A DNA stretch of 64,000 nt, taken from the NCBI GenBank assembly GCA_036768485.1, contig JAVLUZ010000143.1, positions 547,953-611,952 on the forward strand, in the 5' to 3' direction. Shown here in pieces: positions 45,179-57,930 of the stretch (positions are counted from its first letter, which is position 1; every line of letters starts with the position of its first letter). Under the pieces are notes generated by a model, which had not been told where the DNA came from, did not search any database, and saw nothing but the letters and a program-made list of their open reading frames with translations. A program made the position numbers and the translations under genes. The stretch comes from Mermis nigrescens. Taxonomy: Eukaryota > Nematoda > Enoplea > Mermithida > Mermithidae.

Positions 45179-45201
45179 AAAGCGCGGCTGGGCCGCGCTT
45201 T
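45179..45201. other. Hairpin AAAGCGCGGC-TGG-GCCGCGCTTT
   Basis: A perfect 10-bp stem. The unit 2 copy is at 51364-51386 with loop TGC. In units 3 and 4 (about 56639 and 62014) the left arm has lost a base (aaagcgggc), so the stem is imperfect there. A smaller hairpin, TAGGCGC-TTG-GCGCCTA, is at 44954-44970. Confidence 0.88.
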
Positions 45202-45234
45202 GTACTGATTCCAGCCACCTGCTCAAATGTGCAA

Positions 45235-45540
45235 CATTTTGTATTCTGATACAGACTCACTTTGTTTGCACGATGCACCTTGTGACCTTGTATGTGCTTG
45301 CTTCATTTGCATGGTGCACTTTGTTCACCATATTACGCACTTGCTTTGCTCGCATAGTGTGCTCCAAGTGCCTACCTGTGCTTGCTTTGCTTGCACAGTG
45401 CGCTTCGCGCACTTATACATGCTCGTTTTGCTTGCATGGTGTGCTTTGCTACCTACATGCACTCACTTTGCTTGCATTGTCCACTTTGCGCACCTATATG
45501 TGCTCGCTTTGCTTGCATGGTGTGCTTCGTGAAGTTGCAA
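45235..45540. repeat. ~41-bp minisatellite 'tgtgcttgctttgcttgcatggtgcg...cacctaca'
   Basis: About seven diverged units. They leave two or three frames open at once with peptides of type CACFACTVRFAHLYM. Such multi-frame openness and low complexity argue against coding. Equivalent blocks occur at about 51470-51720, 56745-57000 and 62120-62370. The unit contains GGTGCGC-TTT-GCGCACC hairpins (for example 56895-56911). Confidence 0.88.
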
Positions 45541-46470
45541 AAATCAAAAATTTAAACTTTGACAGTTATCTTTCAAAAACATCCTCCCCTCCCTGATCTT
45601 AATTCATGCACTACATTTACTTTGTATAATGACTAAAAAAGGGCATGCTTGACTTTGCTGCACTTGCACAATGCACTTTGTGCACTATGCTTGCACTTGC
45701 ATGACTCTCAAGGTGTGCTTTGAACACCATATACCCTTTTACAACTTCACACACCTACACATGCTTGCTTAGCTTGCATGGTGCGCAAAGCACACCATGT
45801 TTGTGCTCACTGCACTCACATGGTGTGCGCAGTGCACCATGTTGGTCAACTAAGGATTACATTTTCACAGAACATATAGCAAAATTAATAATTTAAAATC
45901 AAACTTCAAAAATCCATGACAGAGGTAAACTGAAAAATGCCTTACCCATACAAGTAACAGGGGTGAGTAGATGATTCCCAACCTGAAATTGATCTTCCCC
46001 CTTTCCCCCTCAATGCCAGTAAATTTTTGACTCCCTTCCCCAAATTTTTAGAGTTATTACATTTTTGGCACTTTTTGGATGTTTTTGTACGTCATTTACC
46101 CCCTCCCCTTTAAAAACAGCCATGATTATCCCTAATTTTGAGCCATTACATGCATACATGTGACACAAAGGATGGTAAATACTCCCCACCAAAAGTCTGA
46201 CATCCCCTATCTAGTGCAGAGCCGGAAAATGTTTGACTACCCTATTCTTAGGAAAGAGTTAATTTATTGCCTACTTTCGGAACAGGTTGAAAACCTAGGT
46301 TTTTATGAGAATCTGTTTGAATAATCCGAGACTTTGATTATTTTAGGTTGGTCCTGCCCTGACCCTCTTACTGAGATCCTTTTATGGGCCCGGTAGATTA
46401 TGTTGCACCATTACCTGAAAAGCTATAGACTTTGCAATTTGAATTCTTTTGCATGAAACTGGTATAATTC

Positions 46471-49400
46471 CAAAAAGTAGTAAAAGGAATATAATTCTTC
46501 ATCAATAAATGTTGCACCCTGAAAATGAAAAAAACATATGAAAAATACCTATACAGTAAAAAGTGGGGTTAGGCTTAGGCTATATTTCCTGCTAAAAATT
46601 TAATTCTTGCCTACTTTTGGAAAAGGTTGAATGAATTATCAAAGATTTTAACAATTTCAAAAGAGTGGGGTTTGGCTAAGGCTTAGGCTATATTTCTTGG
46701 AAAAAATTGAATTCTTGCTCTTTTTGGAAACACTTCCACCATCTAAACAATTATAACAAATGTAAAGACTTATGCAGTAAAAAGTGGGATAGGCTTAAGC
46801 TATATTTTTGCTAAAAATTTAATTCTTGCCCATTTTTGAAAAAGGTTGAATGTATCAAAGATTTTAACCATTTCAAAAGAGTGGGGTTTGGCTTAGGCTT
46901 AGGCTATTTTTCTTGGAAAAAAATTGAATTCTTGCTCTTTTTGGAAATACTTTCACCATCTAAACAATTATAACAAATGTAAATACTTATGCAGTAAAAA
47001 GTGGGTTAGGCTTAGGCTTGATCCCTCAATTCTTGGAAAAAATGAATTCTTGCCTGTTTCTCAAAATGTTGAAAAATTGTGAGAATCTGGATGAATTATG
47101 CGAGACTTGAACCATCAAGATAAGCTTGTTTTCTAATGCAGTACATAATCGAGCATACAAATGAAAAACCTACCCTCAAGTACTTTTTAGAAAGTTTATA
47201 AAATGCGAAGATAGCTTCCAAGTTGAAAAACTGAAAGTTCAAAAAGCTAATCCTCAAAAAACTTGTACACTGAGGTAACTTAGGGACATATTTGCCAAAA
47301 ATTTTAGAATCCTCTTAATAAGAAAATAATTCGCTATTGGAAACTCTCAGAAGATGAAAAAACTTTAATGAATTTTTAAATAAATAAAAAAATTTAATTA
47401 ACTCTCACCTTAATGACAAAAAACCAAAAATCATAAATTTTAACTTTGCCATCTAGCTTTCTTCCCTCTCAAAATTTAGGCCAAGCGCTTTACTAACTAT
47501 ACATAATCCCTTAAAGACAAAAAAATTACTTTTGGAAACTTTCAGGAGATCACCTAAATTCATTATTTGCCATTAGTGGTGAATAACCCGAAATTTGGGA
47601 ATTCATGATGAAATTGATGGAAAGCAGGGCTGCGCCCTGCTTTCCTTGAATTCTACTTATGTCTCGGCCATCCTCTCCTCTCAATAAGAAAATATTACGC
47701 TTTTGGAATCTCAGAAGATCGCCAAGTTTAATTACCTGACCTTAATGACAAAAAACCAAAAACCTTAAATTTTAACTTTGCCATCTAGCTTTCTTCCCTC
47801 TCTCAAAAGAGTGGGCTTAGCCTAAGGCTATATTTCTTGCTAAAAGTTTAATTCTTGCCCATTTTTGAAAAGGTTGAATGAACTATCCAAGATTTTAACC
47901 ATTTCAAAAGAGTGGGCTTAGGCTTAGGCTATATTTCTTGCTAAAAATTTAATTCTTGCCCATTTTTGGAAAATGTTGAAAGAATTATCCAAGATTTTAA
48001 CCATTTCAAAAGAGTGGGCTTAGGCTTAGGCTATATTTCTTGCAAAAAATTGAATTATTGCATATTTTTGGAAATGTTGAAAGAATTATCCAAGATTTTA
48101 ATTAGAACAAATGTAAATACTTATGCAGTAAAAAGTGGGGTTAGGCTTAGGCTTAGGCTCAATCCCTCAATTCTTGGGAAAAAATTAATTCTTGCCTGTT
48201 TCTGGAAAATGTTGAAAAATTGTGAGAATCTGGATGAATTATCCAAAATTTTGACCATCAAGATAAGCCTTTGTTCTGTAAAGCAGTACAGAATTGAGCT
48301 TTCAAATGAAAAACCCATCCTAAAGTACTTTTTAGAAGGTTTATAAAATGCAAAGATAGCTTCCAAGTTGAAAAACTGAAAGTTCAAAAAGCTAATCCTC
48401 AAAAAACTTGTACACTGAGGTAACTTAGGGACATATTTGCCAAAAATTTTAGAATCCTCTTAATAAGAAAATAATTCGCTTTTTGGAAATTCTCAGAAGA
48501 TTGCCAAGTTTATTCATCTGACCTTAATGACAAAAAATCATAAATTTTAACTTTTCTATCTAGCTTTCTTCCCTCTCAAAATTTAGGCGAAGCGCTTTGC
48601 TAAGTATACATAATCCCTTAAAGACAAAAAATCACTTTTGGAAACTTTCAGATCACCTAAATTCATTGTTTGCCATTAGTGGTGAATAACCCAAAATTCA
48701 GCAATTCTTGATGAAGTCAATGGAAAGCAGGGCTGCGCCCTGCTTTCTTTGAATTCTACTTATGTTTTGGCCATAACAAATGAACTTTATTCTGTTCACT
48801 ATTGCATATTTTGTTCAAAGCTTTCCTTGAAGCCAGCAATTCGAAAAAATTGAGGAAGCTTGTGATTCATAGAAATTAATGAAACTCCATAAAATGCAAT
48901 ACAGCAAGGCCTACAAATTCATTCATAGGACATGTTGTTCCTTTTGGAGTACCAAGAGCTCCATGTTACACATTTAGGGAAAGCATTATTTTGCTGCTTC
49001 CATTTCCAGCTTTTACCCATTTTTCCATTTTCCATTTCCGGCTTTAACCCATTTTCCATTTCCATTTCCGCATTTCAGCCACACCAATAATATACTAATC
49101 CGTTTTCACCCCTCCCCATTTCAATCTCCTTTTGCATCCATGCCCTAAAGTCTGACCAAATAACAGTAGCAGACAGCAATCAAGCAGAGGCTTGCAAAAA
49201 AATTGAATTTACAGTAATGAGCTTCTAGAAGAAATTTCTTATCACTGTAAATACGTAACTTGCAATCAAGATGACATTGAATTGTTTCATAAACACGGCA
49301 ATGTATGTCATGAAATATATCACTTTGTGCTTTTCTCTTGTTCTTCTTTACCTTTTGATAACTAATAATGATCACGTCCTTTATTCAAGAATCATCGTTG

Positions 49401-52400
49401 AATCATAGTACATAATAATACAAAATGCGCAAACATCAACTTAATAGTAATCAGGTTACTGTAACTTCGGAATTGTGACTTCTCGGCTTCCAAATGCTTG
49501 TTTCATATTCTGAAGTAAATAAAGTTTAGTCAGCTACAGTAAATAGTCAGGGGTAAAAGAGCATAATTATACCGCCTCTGCACCATGTATCCTTAGCATG
49601 CATAATATACACTGAAATTTCATATCTGTGACTACACATAAACCTCTATCAAAATTGGTTTTTATGGCTTATCCCTGGCCTAGATAGGCCCTTTCCAGAC
49701 AAAATATTAATGTGGCATCAACATTTCAAAAAGAATAACGCAAAAACTATGTTCTAACCCTGGGAGCACTTTTTTCAAATTGAGCAAAACTTTGAAAATT
49801 CATAACTCCATTAATATTAGTCCAATCTTGACAAACTTTTTTTTGTTATGATGCTTAGAGCACTCGCCAACAGGAAAAAATATAAACACTTGCATAGCAA
49901 CATTTTGGCAAAAGTCCAAGATTTGCCATTTTTCGGCTAAACTTTGAAGCCTCATATCTCAAGTAATATCTAATTTGAAATCATGAGACTTAGACCGCTA
50001 TAATCCTTAGACAATACTCTTTATACGAGCAAAGTAATGAAAAAAGCTATGGGCGCGTCGCCAAGATATCTACTGACAAAAAAATCACGCATCAGATTAC
50101 TGTAGCTTACTGTAGGTCAACGCTAGCTCCAAGTTTATTGCACCAATCGATAGATCTTTTTAAGGCGCATCTAATGACGTTTTGAAATCCGATCTAGCTT
50201 CAACAGAAACAGTTTTAACAAAATTTTTCAGAATGATCAATTTTTCTTACTGTAGATACTGTAGCTCCATGAAGAATTCTTTAAATCGAAAAAGTAACAA
50301 CATTTTCGGATTCAGCGTTAAATTCTGATCCTATTTATGTGCTTAATTGTTCACTACAACCAAACCGTTGATATGAAAAATGCCAATTTTCAAAAAAATT
50401 GCTAAAAAATGGCACTTTTCCGGAAACAGTATCCCGGCAACAAAAAATAAAAATCCGATACTTATATATCCTTGTTCTACGCCTCAAACTGCATATTATA
50501 GTGAAAGATCAATAAGGGATCAATTGCCAATTTTGAGCTAGAGCCTTTGAAAAAATCATCAATTTTTTATTTCTTACTGTAGCTCGCGAACTATTGACTT
50601 TCATGAAACGGGACTTTTTTCATTGAAAAGAGCGCAAAATTTTACCCAAGCAGATTTGAGTCCCTTTGGGACAACCAAATCCGAGAGATGGCGACGCTCT
50701 AGGAGCAAAGCCTGAGGAGCTACGGCCCAAAAACCGTTTTTAGCCAAAATTGGCAAAAAGCTACAGTAATCCAGGGAGCGGTCGTAGAAAGTTTTTACCA
50801 ACATTTTTGAAAGTTTCAGCCCAAATTACCCCCAGTACCCCCTTTTTCATTTTTTTAAAACTTCACAGGAAAAAATTCCCTTCTACTTTCTTATTATAAG
50901 AAAACCAGACTATGCGCTGCGCGCATAGTCTGGTTTGTTCGCTTCGCTCACGGAGAAGGCCGTAAAATTCTCTACAAAACAAAAAAAAATTCTGAAAGTT
51001 GGTCAAGAATTGAGAAAGTTATGAAGAAAATAAGAAGAACCAATCCCTGAAGTAGCAAATCAATCAGTGTAGCTTATAGAACATGGTTTACTGTAACTGT
51101 ATTCAGGTATTTACAATTAATGTAATATCATGAAACAGTAGGCGCTTGGCGCCCATTTCTCTGCTGAGTAATAAATTATTTTGCAATGCTTGATCATAAT
51201 CCAAAATTAATTACTTTACAGTCTACTTAAGCACCTCCAACATCATGGACTGGAAAAGGATGGGCTTATCCCCCTAGAAATGTTCCCACATCCTTAAATA
51301 TACTTATGACTGTCATAAACCATTTATGTTTTCAGCTAGAACATAAGACAACTTAAAAATTTGAAAGCGCGGCTGCGCCGCGCTTTGTACTGATTCCAGC
51401 CACCTGCTCAAACATGCAACCTTTTGTTTTCTGATACAGACTAACTTTTCTTGCATGATGCACCTTGTGACCTTGTATGTGCTTGCTTTACTTGCATGGT
51501 GCGCTTTGTTCACCATATATGCGCTCGCTTTGCTCGCATGGTGCGCTTCACGTGCCTACATGTGCTTGCTTTGCTCGCACAGTGCGCTTCGCGAACTTAT
51601 ACATGCTTGCTTTGCTTGCAGGTGCACTTTGCGCACCTACATGCGCTTGCTTTGCTTGCATTGTCCACTTTGCGCACCTATATGTGCTTGCTTTGCTTGC
51701 ATGGTGTGCTTCGGGCAGTTGCAAAAATCAAAAATTTTAACTTTGACAGTTATCTTTGAAACACATCCTCCCCTCCCTGATCTTAATTCAAGCACTACAT
51801 TTACTTTGTATAATAACTAAAAAAGGGCATGCTTGACTTTGCTGCACTTGCACAATGCACTTTGCGCACTATGCTTGCACTTGCATGACTCTCAAGGTAT
51901 GCTTTGAACACCATATACCCTTTTACTACTTAACACACCTTTACACACTTGCTTGACTCGCATTGTGCGCAACGCACACCATGTTTGTGCTCACTGCACT
52001 CACATGGAGTGTTCAGCGCACCATGTTGGTCAACTAAGGATTAATTATTCACAGAACATATAACAAAACTAATTATTTAAAATCTAACTTCAAAAAGCCA
52101 TGACAGAGGTAAACTGAAAAATGCCTTACCCATACAAGTAACAGGGGTTGAGAAGGGGATTCCTAACCTGAAATTGATCTTCCCCCTTTCTCCCTCAATG
52201 CCAGGAAAGTTTTGACACTCTTCCCCATTTTTCAGAGCCATTACATTTTTGGCAGTTTTTGGGTGTTTATGGAGGTCATTTACCCCCTCACCCTCTAAAA
52301 ACAGCCATAATTACCCCCCCAATTTTGAGCTATTGCATGCATACATGTAACAGGAAGGATGGGGGATACTCCACACTCAAAGTCCGACATCCCTATCTAG

Positions 52401-52655
52401 TGCAGAGCCAGAAAATATTTGATTACCCTATTCTTAGGAAAGACTTAAAATTTGCCTACTTTCGGAAAATGTCGAAAACCTAGGTTTTTATGAGAATCTG
52501 GATAAACAATCCAAGATTTTAATTATTTTTGATTGGTTCTGCCCTGACCCTCGTATTGAGATCCTTTTATGGGCCTGGTAGATTATGTTACACCATTACC
52601 TGAAAAGCCATAGACTTTGTAATTTGAATTCTGTTGCATGAAACTGGTATAATTC
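46471..52655. repeat. Tandem array unit 2 (6185 bp, partly doubled)
   Basis: Longer than the other units because its front part is present twice: a shorter version of the minisatellite-to-hairpin section (46471-47790) precedes a second one (47800-49140). From 47966 onward it follows unit 1 almost base for base, offset by 6186. Confidence 0.9.
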
Positions 52656-55600
52656 CAAAAAGTAGTAAAAGGAATATAATTCATCAATAAATGTTGCAAC
52701 CTGAAAATGAAAAACAAATGAAAATACCTAAACAGTAAAAAGTGGGCATAGGCTTGGGCTATATTTCTCGCTAAAAATTTAATTCTTGCCCACTTTTGGA
52801 AAAGGTTAAATGAATTATCAAAGATTTTAACCATTTCAAAAGAGTGGTGTTTGGCTTAGGCTTAGGCTATATTTCTTGGAAAAAATTGAATTCTTGCTCT
52901 TTTTGGAAACACTTCCACCATCTAAACAATTATAACAAATGTAAATACTTATGCAGTAAAAAGTGGGATAGGCTTAAGCTATATTTTTTGCTAAAAATTT
53001 AATTCTTGCCCATTTTTGGAAAAGGTTGAATGAATTATCAAAGATTTTAATCATTTCAAAAGAGTGGGCTTTGGCTTAGGCTTAGGCTATATTTCTTGCT
53101 AAAAATTTAATTCTTGCCCATTTTTAAAAAAGGTTGAAGGAATTATCTAAGATTTTAATCATTTCAAAAGAGTGTGCTTTGGCTTAGGCTTAGGCTATAT
53201 TTCTTGCTAAAAATTTAATTCTTGCCCATTTTTAAAAAGGTTGAAGGAATTATCTAAGATTTTAATCATTTCAAAAGAGTGTGCTTTGGCTTAGGCTTAG
53301 GCTATATTTCTTGGAAAAAATTGAATTCTTGCTCTTTTTGGAAACACTCCCACCATCTAAACAATTATAACAAATGTAAATACTTATGCAGTAAAAAGTG
53401 GGGTTAGGCTTAGGCTTAGGCTTGATTCCTCAATTCTTGGAAAAAATATGAATTCTTGCCTGTTTCTGGAAAATGTTGAAAAATTGTGAGAATCTGGATG
53501 AATTATCCAAACTTTTAATCATCAAGATAAGCCTTTGTTCTCTAAAGCAGTACAGAATAGAGCTTTCAAATGAAAAACCCACCCTAAAGTACTTTTTAGA
53601 AGGTTTATAAAATACCTAGATAGCTTCCAAGTTGAAAAAACCAAAGTTCAAAAAACCAATCCTCAAATAACTTGTACACTGAGGTAACAGGGCATATTCG
53701 CCAAAAATTCTAGAATCCTCTTAATAAGAAAATAATTCGCTTTTTGGAAATTCTCAGAAGATTGCCAAGTTTAATTCATCTGACCTTAATGACAAAAAAT
53801 CATAAATTTTAACTTTTCTATCTAGCTTTCTTCCCTCTCAAAATTTAGGCGAAGCGCTTTGCTAAGTATACATAATCCCTTAAAGACAAAAAATCACTTT
53901 TGGAAACTTTCAGATCACCTAAATTCATTGTTTGCCATTAGTGGTGAATAACCCAAAATTCAGCAATTCTTGATGAAATCAATGGAAAGCAGGGCTGCGC
54001 CCTGCTTTCTTTGAATTCTACTTATGTTTTGGCCATAACAAATGAACTTTATTCTGTTCACTATTGCATATTTTGTTCAAAGCTTTCCTTGAAGCCAGCA
54101 ATTCGAAAAAATTGAGGAAGCTTGTGATTCATAGAAATTAATGAAACTCCATAAAATGCAATACAGCAAGGCCTACAAATTCATTCATAGGACATGTTGT
54201 TCCTTTTGGAGTACCAAGAGCTCCATGTTACACATTTAGGGAAAGCATTATTTTGCTGCTTCCATTTCCAGCTTTTACCCATTTTTCCATTTTCCATTTC
54301 CGGCTTTAACCCATTTTCCATTTCCATTTCCGCATTTCAGCCACACCAATAATATACTAATCCGTTTTCACCCCTCCCCATTTCAATCTCCTTTTGCATC
54401 CATGCCCTAAAGTCTGACCAAATAACAGTAGCAGACAGCAATCAGCAGAGGCTTGCAAAAAAATTGAATTTACAGTAATGAGCTTTGCAATCAAAGTTAT
54501 ATCACACTAATTTCTTATCACTGTAAATATGTAACTTGCAATCAAGCTGACATTGAATTGTTTCATAAACACGGCAATGTATGTCATGAAATATATCACT
54601 TTGTGCTTTTCTCTTGTTCTTCTTTACCTTTTGATAACTAATAATGATCACGTCCTTTATTCAAGAATCATCGTTGAATCATAGTACATAATAATACAAA
54701 ATGCGCAAACATCAACTTAATAGTAATCAGGTTACTGTAACTTCGGAATTGTGACTTCTCGGCTTCCAAATGCTTGTTTCATATTCTGAAGTAAATAAAG
54801 TTTAGTCAGCTACAGTAAATAGTCAGGGGTAAAAGAGCATAATTATACCGCCTCTGCACCATGTATCCTTAGCATGCATAATATACACTGAAATTTCATA
54901 TCTGTGACTACACATAAACCTCTATCAAAATTGGTTTTTATGGCTTATCCCTGGCCTAGATAGGCCCTTTCCAGACAAAATATTAATGTGGCATCAACAT
55001 TTCAAAAAGAATAACGCAAAAACTATGTTCTAACCCTGGGAGCACTTTTTTCAAATTGAGCAAAACTTTGAAAATTCATAACTCCATTAATATTAGTCCA
55101 ATCTTGACAAACTTTTTTTTGTTATGATGCTTAGAGCACTCGCCAACAGGAAAAAATATAAACACTTGCATAGCAACATTTTGGCAAAAGTCCAAGATTT
55201 GCTATTTTTTGGCTAAACTTTGAAGCCTCATATCTCAAGTAATATCTAATTTGAAATCATGAGACTTAGACCGCTATAATCCTTAGACAATACTCTTTAT
55301 ACGAGCAAAGTAATGAAAAAAGCTATGGGCGCGTCGCCAAGATATCTACTGACAAAAAAATCACGCATCAGATTACTGTAGCTTACTGTAGGTCAACGCT
55401 AGCTCCAAGTTTATTGCACCAATCGATAGATCTTTTTAAGGCGCATCTAATGACGTTTTGAAATCCGATCTAGCTTCAACAGAAACAGTTTTAACAAAAT
55501 TTTTCAGAATGATCAATTTTTCTTACTGTAGATACTGTAGCTCCATGAAGAATTCTTTAAATCGAAAAAGTAACAACATTTTCGGATTCAGCGTTAAATT

Positions 55601-57930
55601 CTGATCCTATTTATGTGCTTAATTGTTCACTACAACCAAACCGTTGATATGAAAAATGCTAATTTTCAAAAAAATTGCTAAAAAATGGCACTTTTCCGGA
55701 AACAGTATCCCGGCAACAAAAAATAAAAATCCGATACTTATATATCCTTGTTCTACGCCTCAAACTGCATATTATAGTGAAAGATCAATAAGGGATCAAT
55801 TGCCAATTTTGAGCTAGAGCCTTTGAAAAAATCATCAATTTTTTATTTCTTACTGTAGCTCGCGAACTATTGACTTTCATGAAACGGGACTTTTTTCATT
55901 GAAAAGAGCGCAAAATTTTACCCAAGCGGATTTGAGTCCCTTTGGGACAACCAAATCCAAGAGATGGCGACGCTGTAGGAGCAATGCCTGAGGAGCTACG
56001 GCCCAAAAACCGTTTTTAGCCAAAATTGGCAAAAAGCTACAGTAATCCAGGGAGCGGTCGTAGAAAGTTTTTACCAACATTTTTGAAAGTTTCAGCCCAA
56101 ATTACCCCCAGTACCCCCTTTTTCATTTTTTTAAAACTTCACAGGAAAAAATTCCCTTCTACTTTCTTATTATAAGAAACCAGACTATGCGCTGCGCGCA
56201 TAGTCTGGTTTGTTCGCTTCGCTCACGGAGAAGGCCGTAAAATTCTGTACAAAATAAAAAAAACATTTATGAAAATTGGTCAAGAATTGAGAAAGTTATG
56301 AAGAAAATAAAGAGATCCAATTTGTGGAGTAGCAAATCAATAAGTGTAGTTAATGAAACAGGGTTTACTGTAACTGTATTCAGGTATTTACAATTAATGT
56401 TATATCATGAAACAGTTGGCGCTTGGCGCCCATTTCTCTGCTAGGTCATAAACTATTTTGCAGTGCTTGATCATATTCCAAAATTAATTACTTTACAGTT
56501 TACTTAGGCACCTTCAACATCATAGACTGGAAAAGGATGGGCTTACCCCCCTAGAAATGTTCCCACACCCCTAAATATACTTATGAGTGTCATTAACCAT
56601 TTGTTTTCAGCTAGAACATAAGACAACTTAAAAATTTAAAAGCGGGCTGCGCCGCGCTTTGTACTGATTCCAGCCACCTGCTCAAACATGCAACCTTTTG
56701 TATTCTGATACAGACTCACTTTGTTTGCATGGTGCACCGTGTGACCTTGTATGTGCTTGCTTCACTTGCATGGTGCGCTTTGTTCACCATATATGCGCTC
56801 ACTTTGCTCGTATGGTGCGCTTCACGTGCCTACATGTGCTTGCTTTGCTCGCACAGTGCGCTTCGCGAACTTATACATGCTTGCTTTGCTTGCAGGTGCG
56901 CTTTGCGCACCTACATGCGCTTGCTTTGCTTGCATTGTCTACTTTGCGCACCTATATGTGCTTGCTTTGCTTGCATGGTGTGCTTTGCGCAGTTGCAAAA
57001 ATCAAAAATTTTAACTTTGACAGTTATCTTTGAAACACATCCTCCCCTCCCTGATCTTAATTCAAGCACTACATTTACTTTGTATAATAACTAAAAAAGG
57101 GCATGCTTGACTTTGCTGCACTTGCACAATGCACTTTGCGCACTATGCTTGCACTTGCATGACTCTCAAGGTATGCTATGAACACCATATACCCTTTTAC
57201 TACTTAACACACCTTTACACGCTTGCTTGACTCGCATTGTGCGCAACGCACACCATGTTTGTGCTCACTGCACTCACATGGAGTGTTCAGCGCACCATGT
57301 TGGTCAACTAAGGATTAATTATTCACAGAACATATAACAAAACTAATTATTTAAAATCTAACTTCAAAAAGCCATGACAGAGGTAAACTGAAAAATGCCT
57401 TACCCATACAAGTAACAGGGGTTGAGAAGGGGATTCTAACTGGAAATTGATCTTCCCCCTTTCTCCCTCAATGCCAGGAAAGTTTTGACACTCTTCCCCA
57501 ATTTTCAGAGCCATTACATTTTTGGCAGTTTTTGGGTGTTTATGGAGGTCATTTACCCCCTCACCCTCTAAAAACAGCCATAATTACCCCCCCCCAATTT
57601 CGAGCTATTGCATGCATACATGTAACAGGAAGGATGGGGGATACTCCACACCCAAAGTCCAACATCCCTAGCTAGTGCAGAGCCAGAAAATATTTGATTA
57701 CCCTATTCTTAGGAAAGACTTAAAATTTGCCTACTTTCGGAAAATGTCGAAAACCTAGGTTTTTATGAGAATCTGGATAAACAATCCAAGATTTTTATTA
57801 TTTTTGATTGGTTCTGCCCTGACCCTCGTATTGAGATCCTTTTATGGGCCTGGTAGATTATGTTACACCATTACCTGAAAAGCCATAGACTTTGTAATTT
57901 GAATTCTGTTGCATGAAACTGGTATAATTC
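52656..57930. repeat. Tandem array unit 3 (5275 bp)
   Basis: Same order of parts as unit 1. It has a distinct small rearrangement near 54480-54530 (gctttgcaatcaaagttatatcac) that unit 4 shares in a similar form, so units 3 and 4 are closer to each other there. Confidence 0.9.

Larger units (their letters stand above)
41103..46470. repeat. Tandem array unit 1 (5368 bp)
   Basis: First unit after the gap. Order: TTAGGC-rich minisatellite (41160-42010), hairpin at 42537-42561, TACTGTAGC-rich stretch (about 43880-44600), hairpins at 44716-44748, 44954-44970 and 45179-45201, ~41-bp minisatellite (45240-45535), then an M2-like segment (45947-46160). Its first 650 bp has several one- or two-base insertions and deletions relative to the other units. 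Open frames (for example at 41780-42160 and 44415-44618) match other units simply because DNA is duplicated; none shows a domain. Confidence 0.9.

Noticed and set aside
45227..45596. Cys-rich 'CACFAC...' frames
   Set aside because: Several frames are open at once through a ~41-bp minisatellite, so they are composition artefacts.
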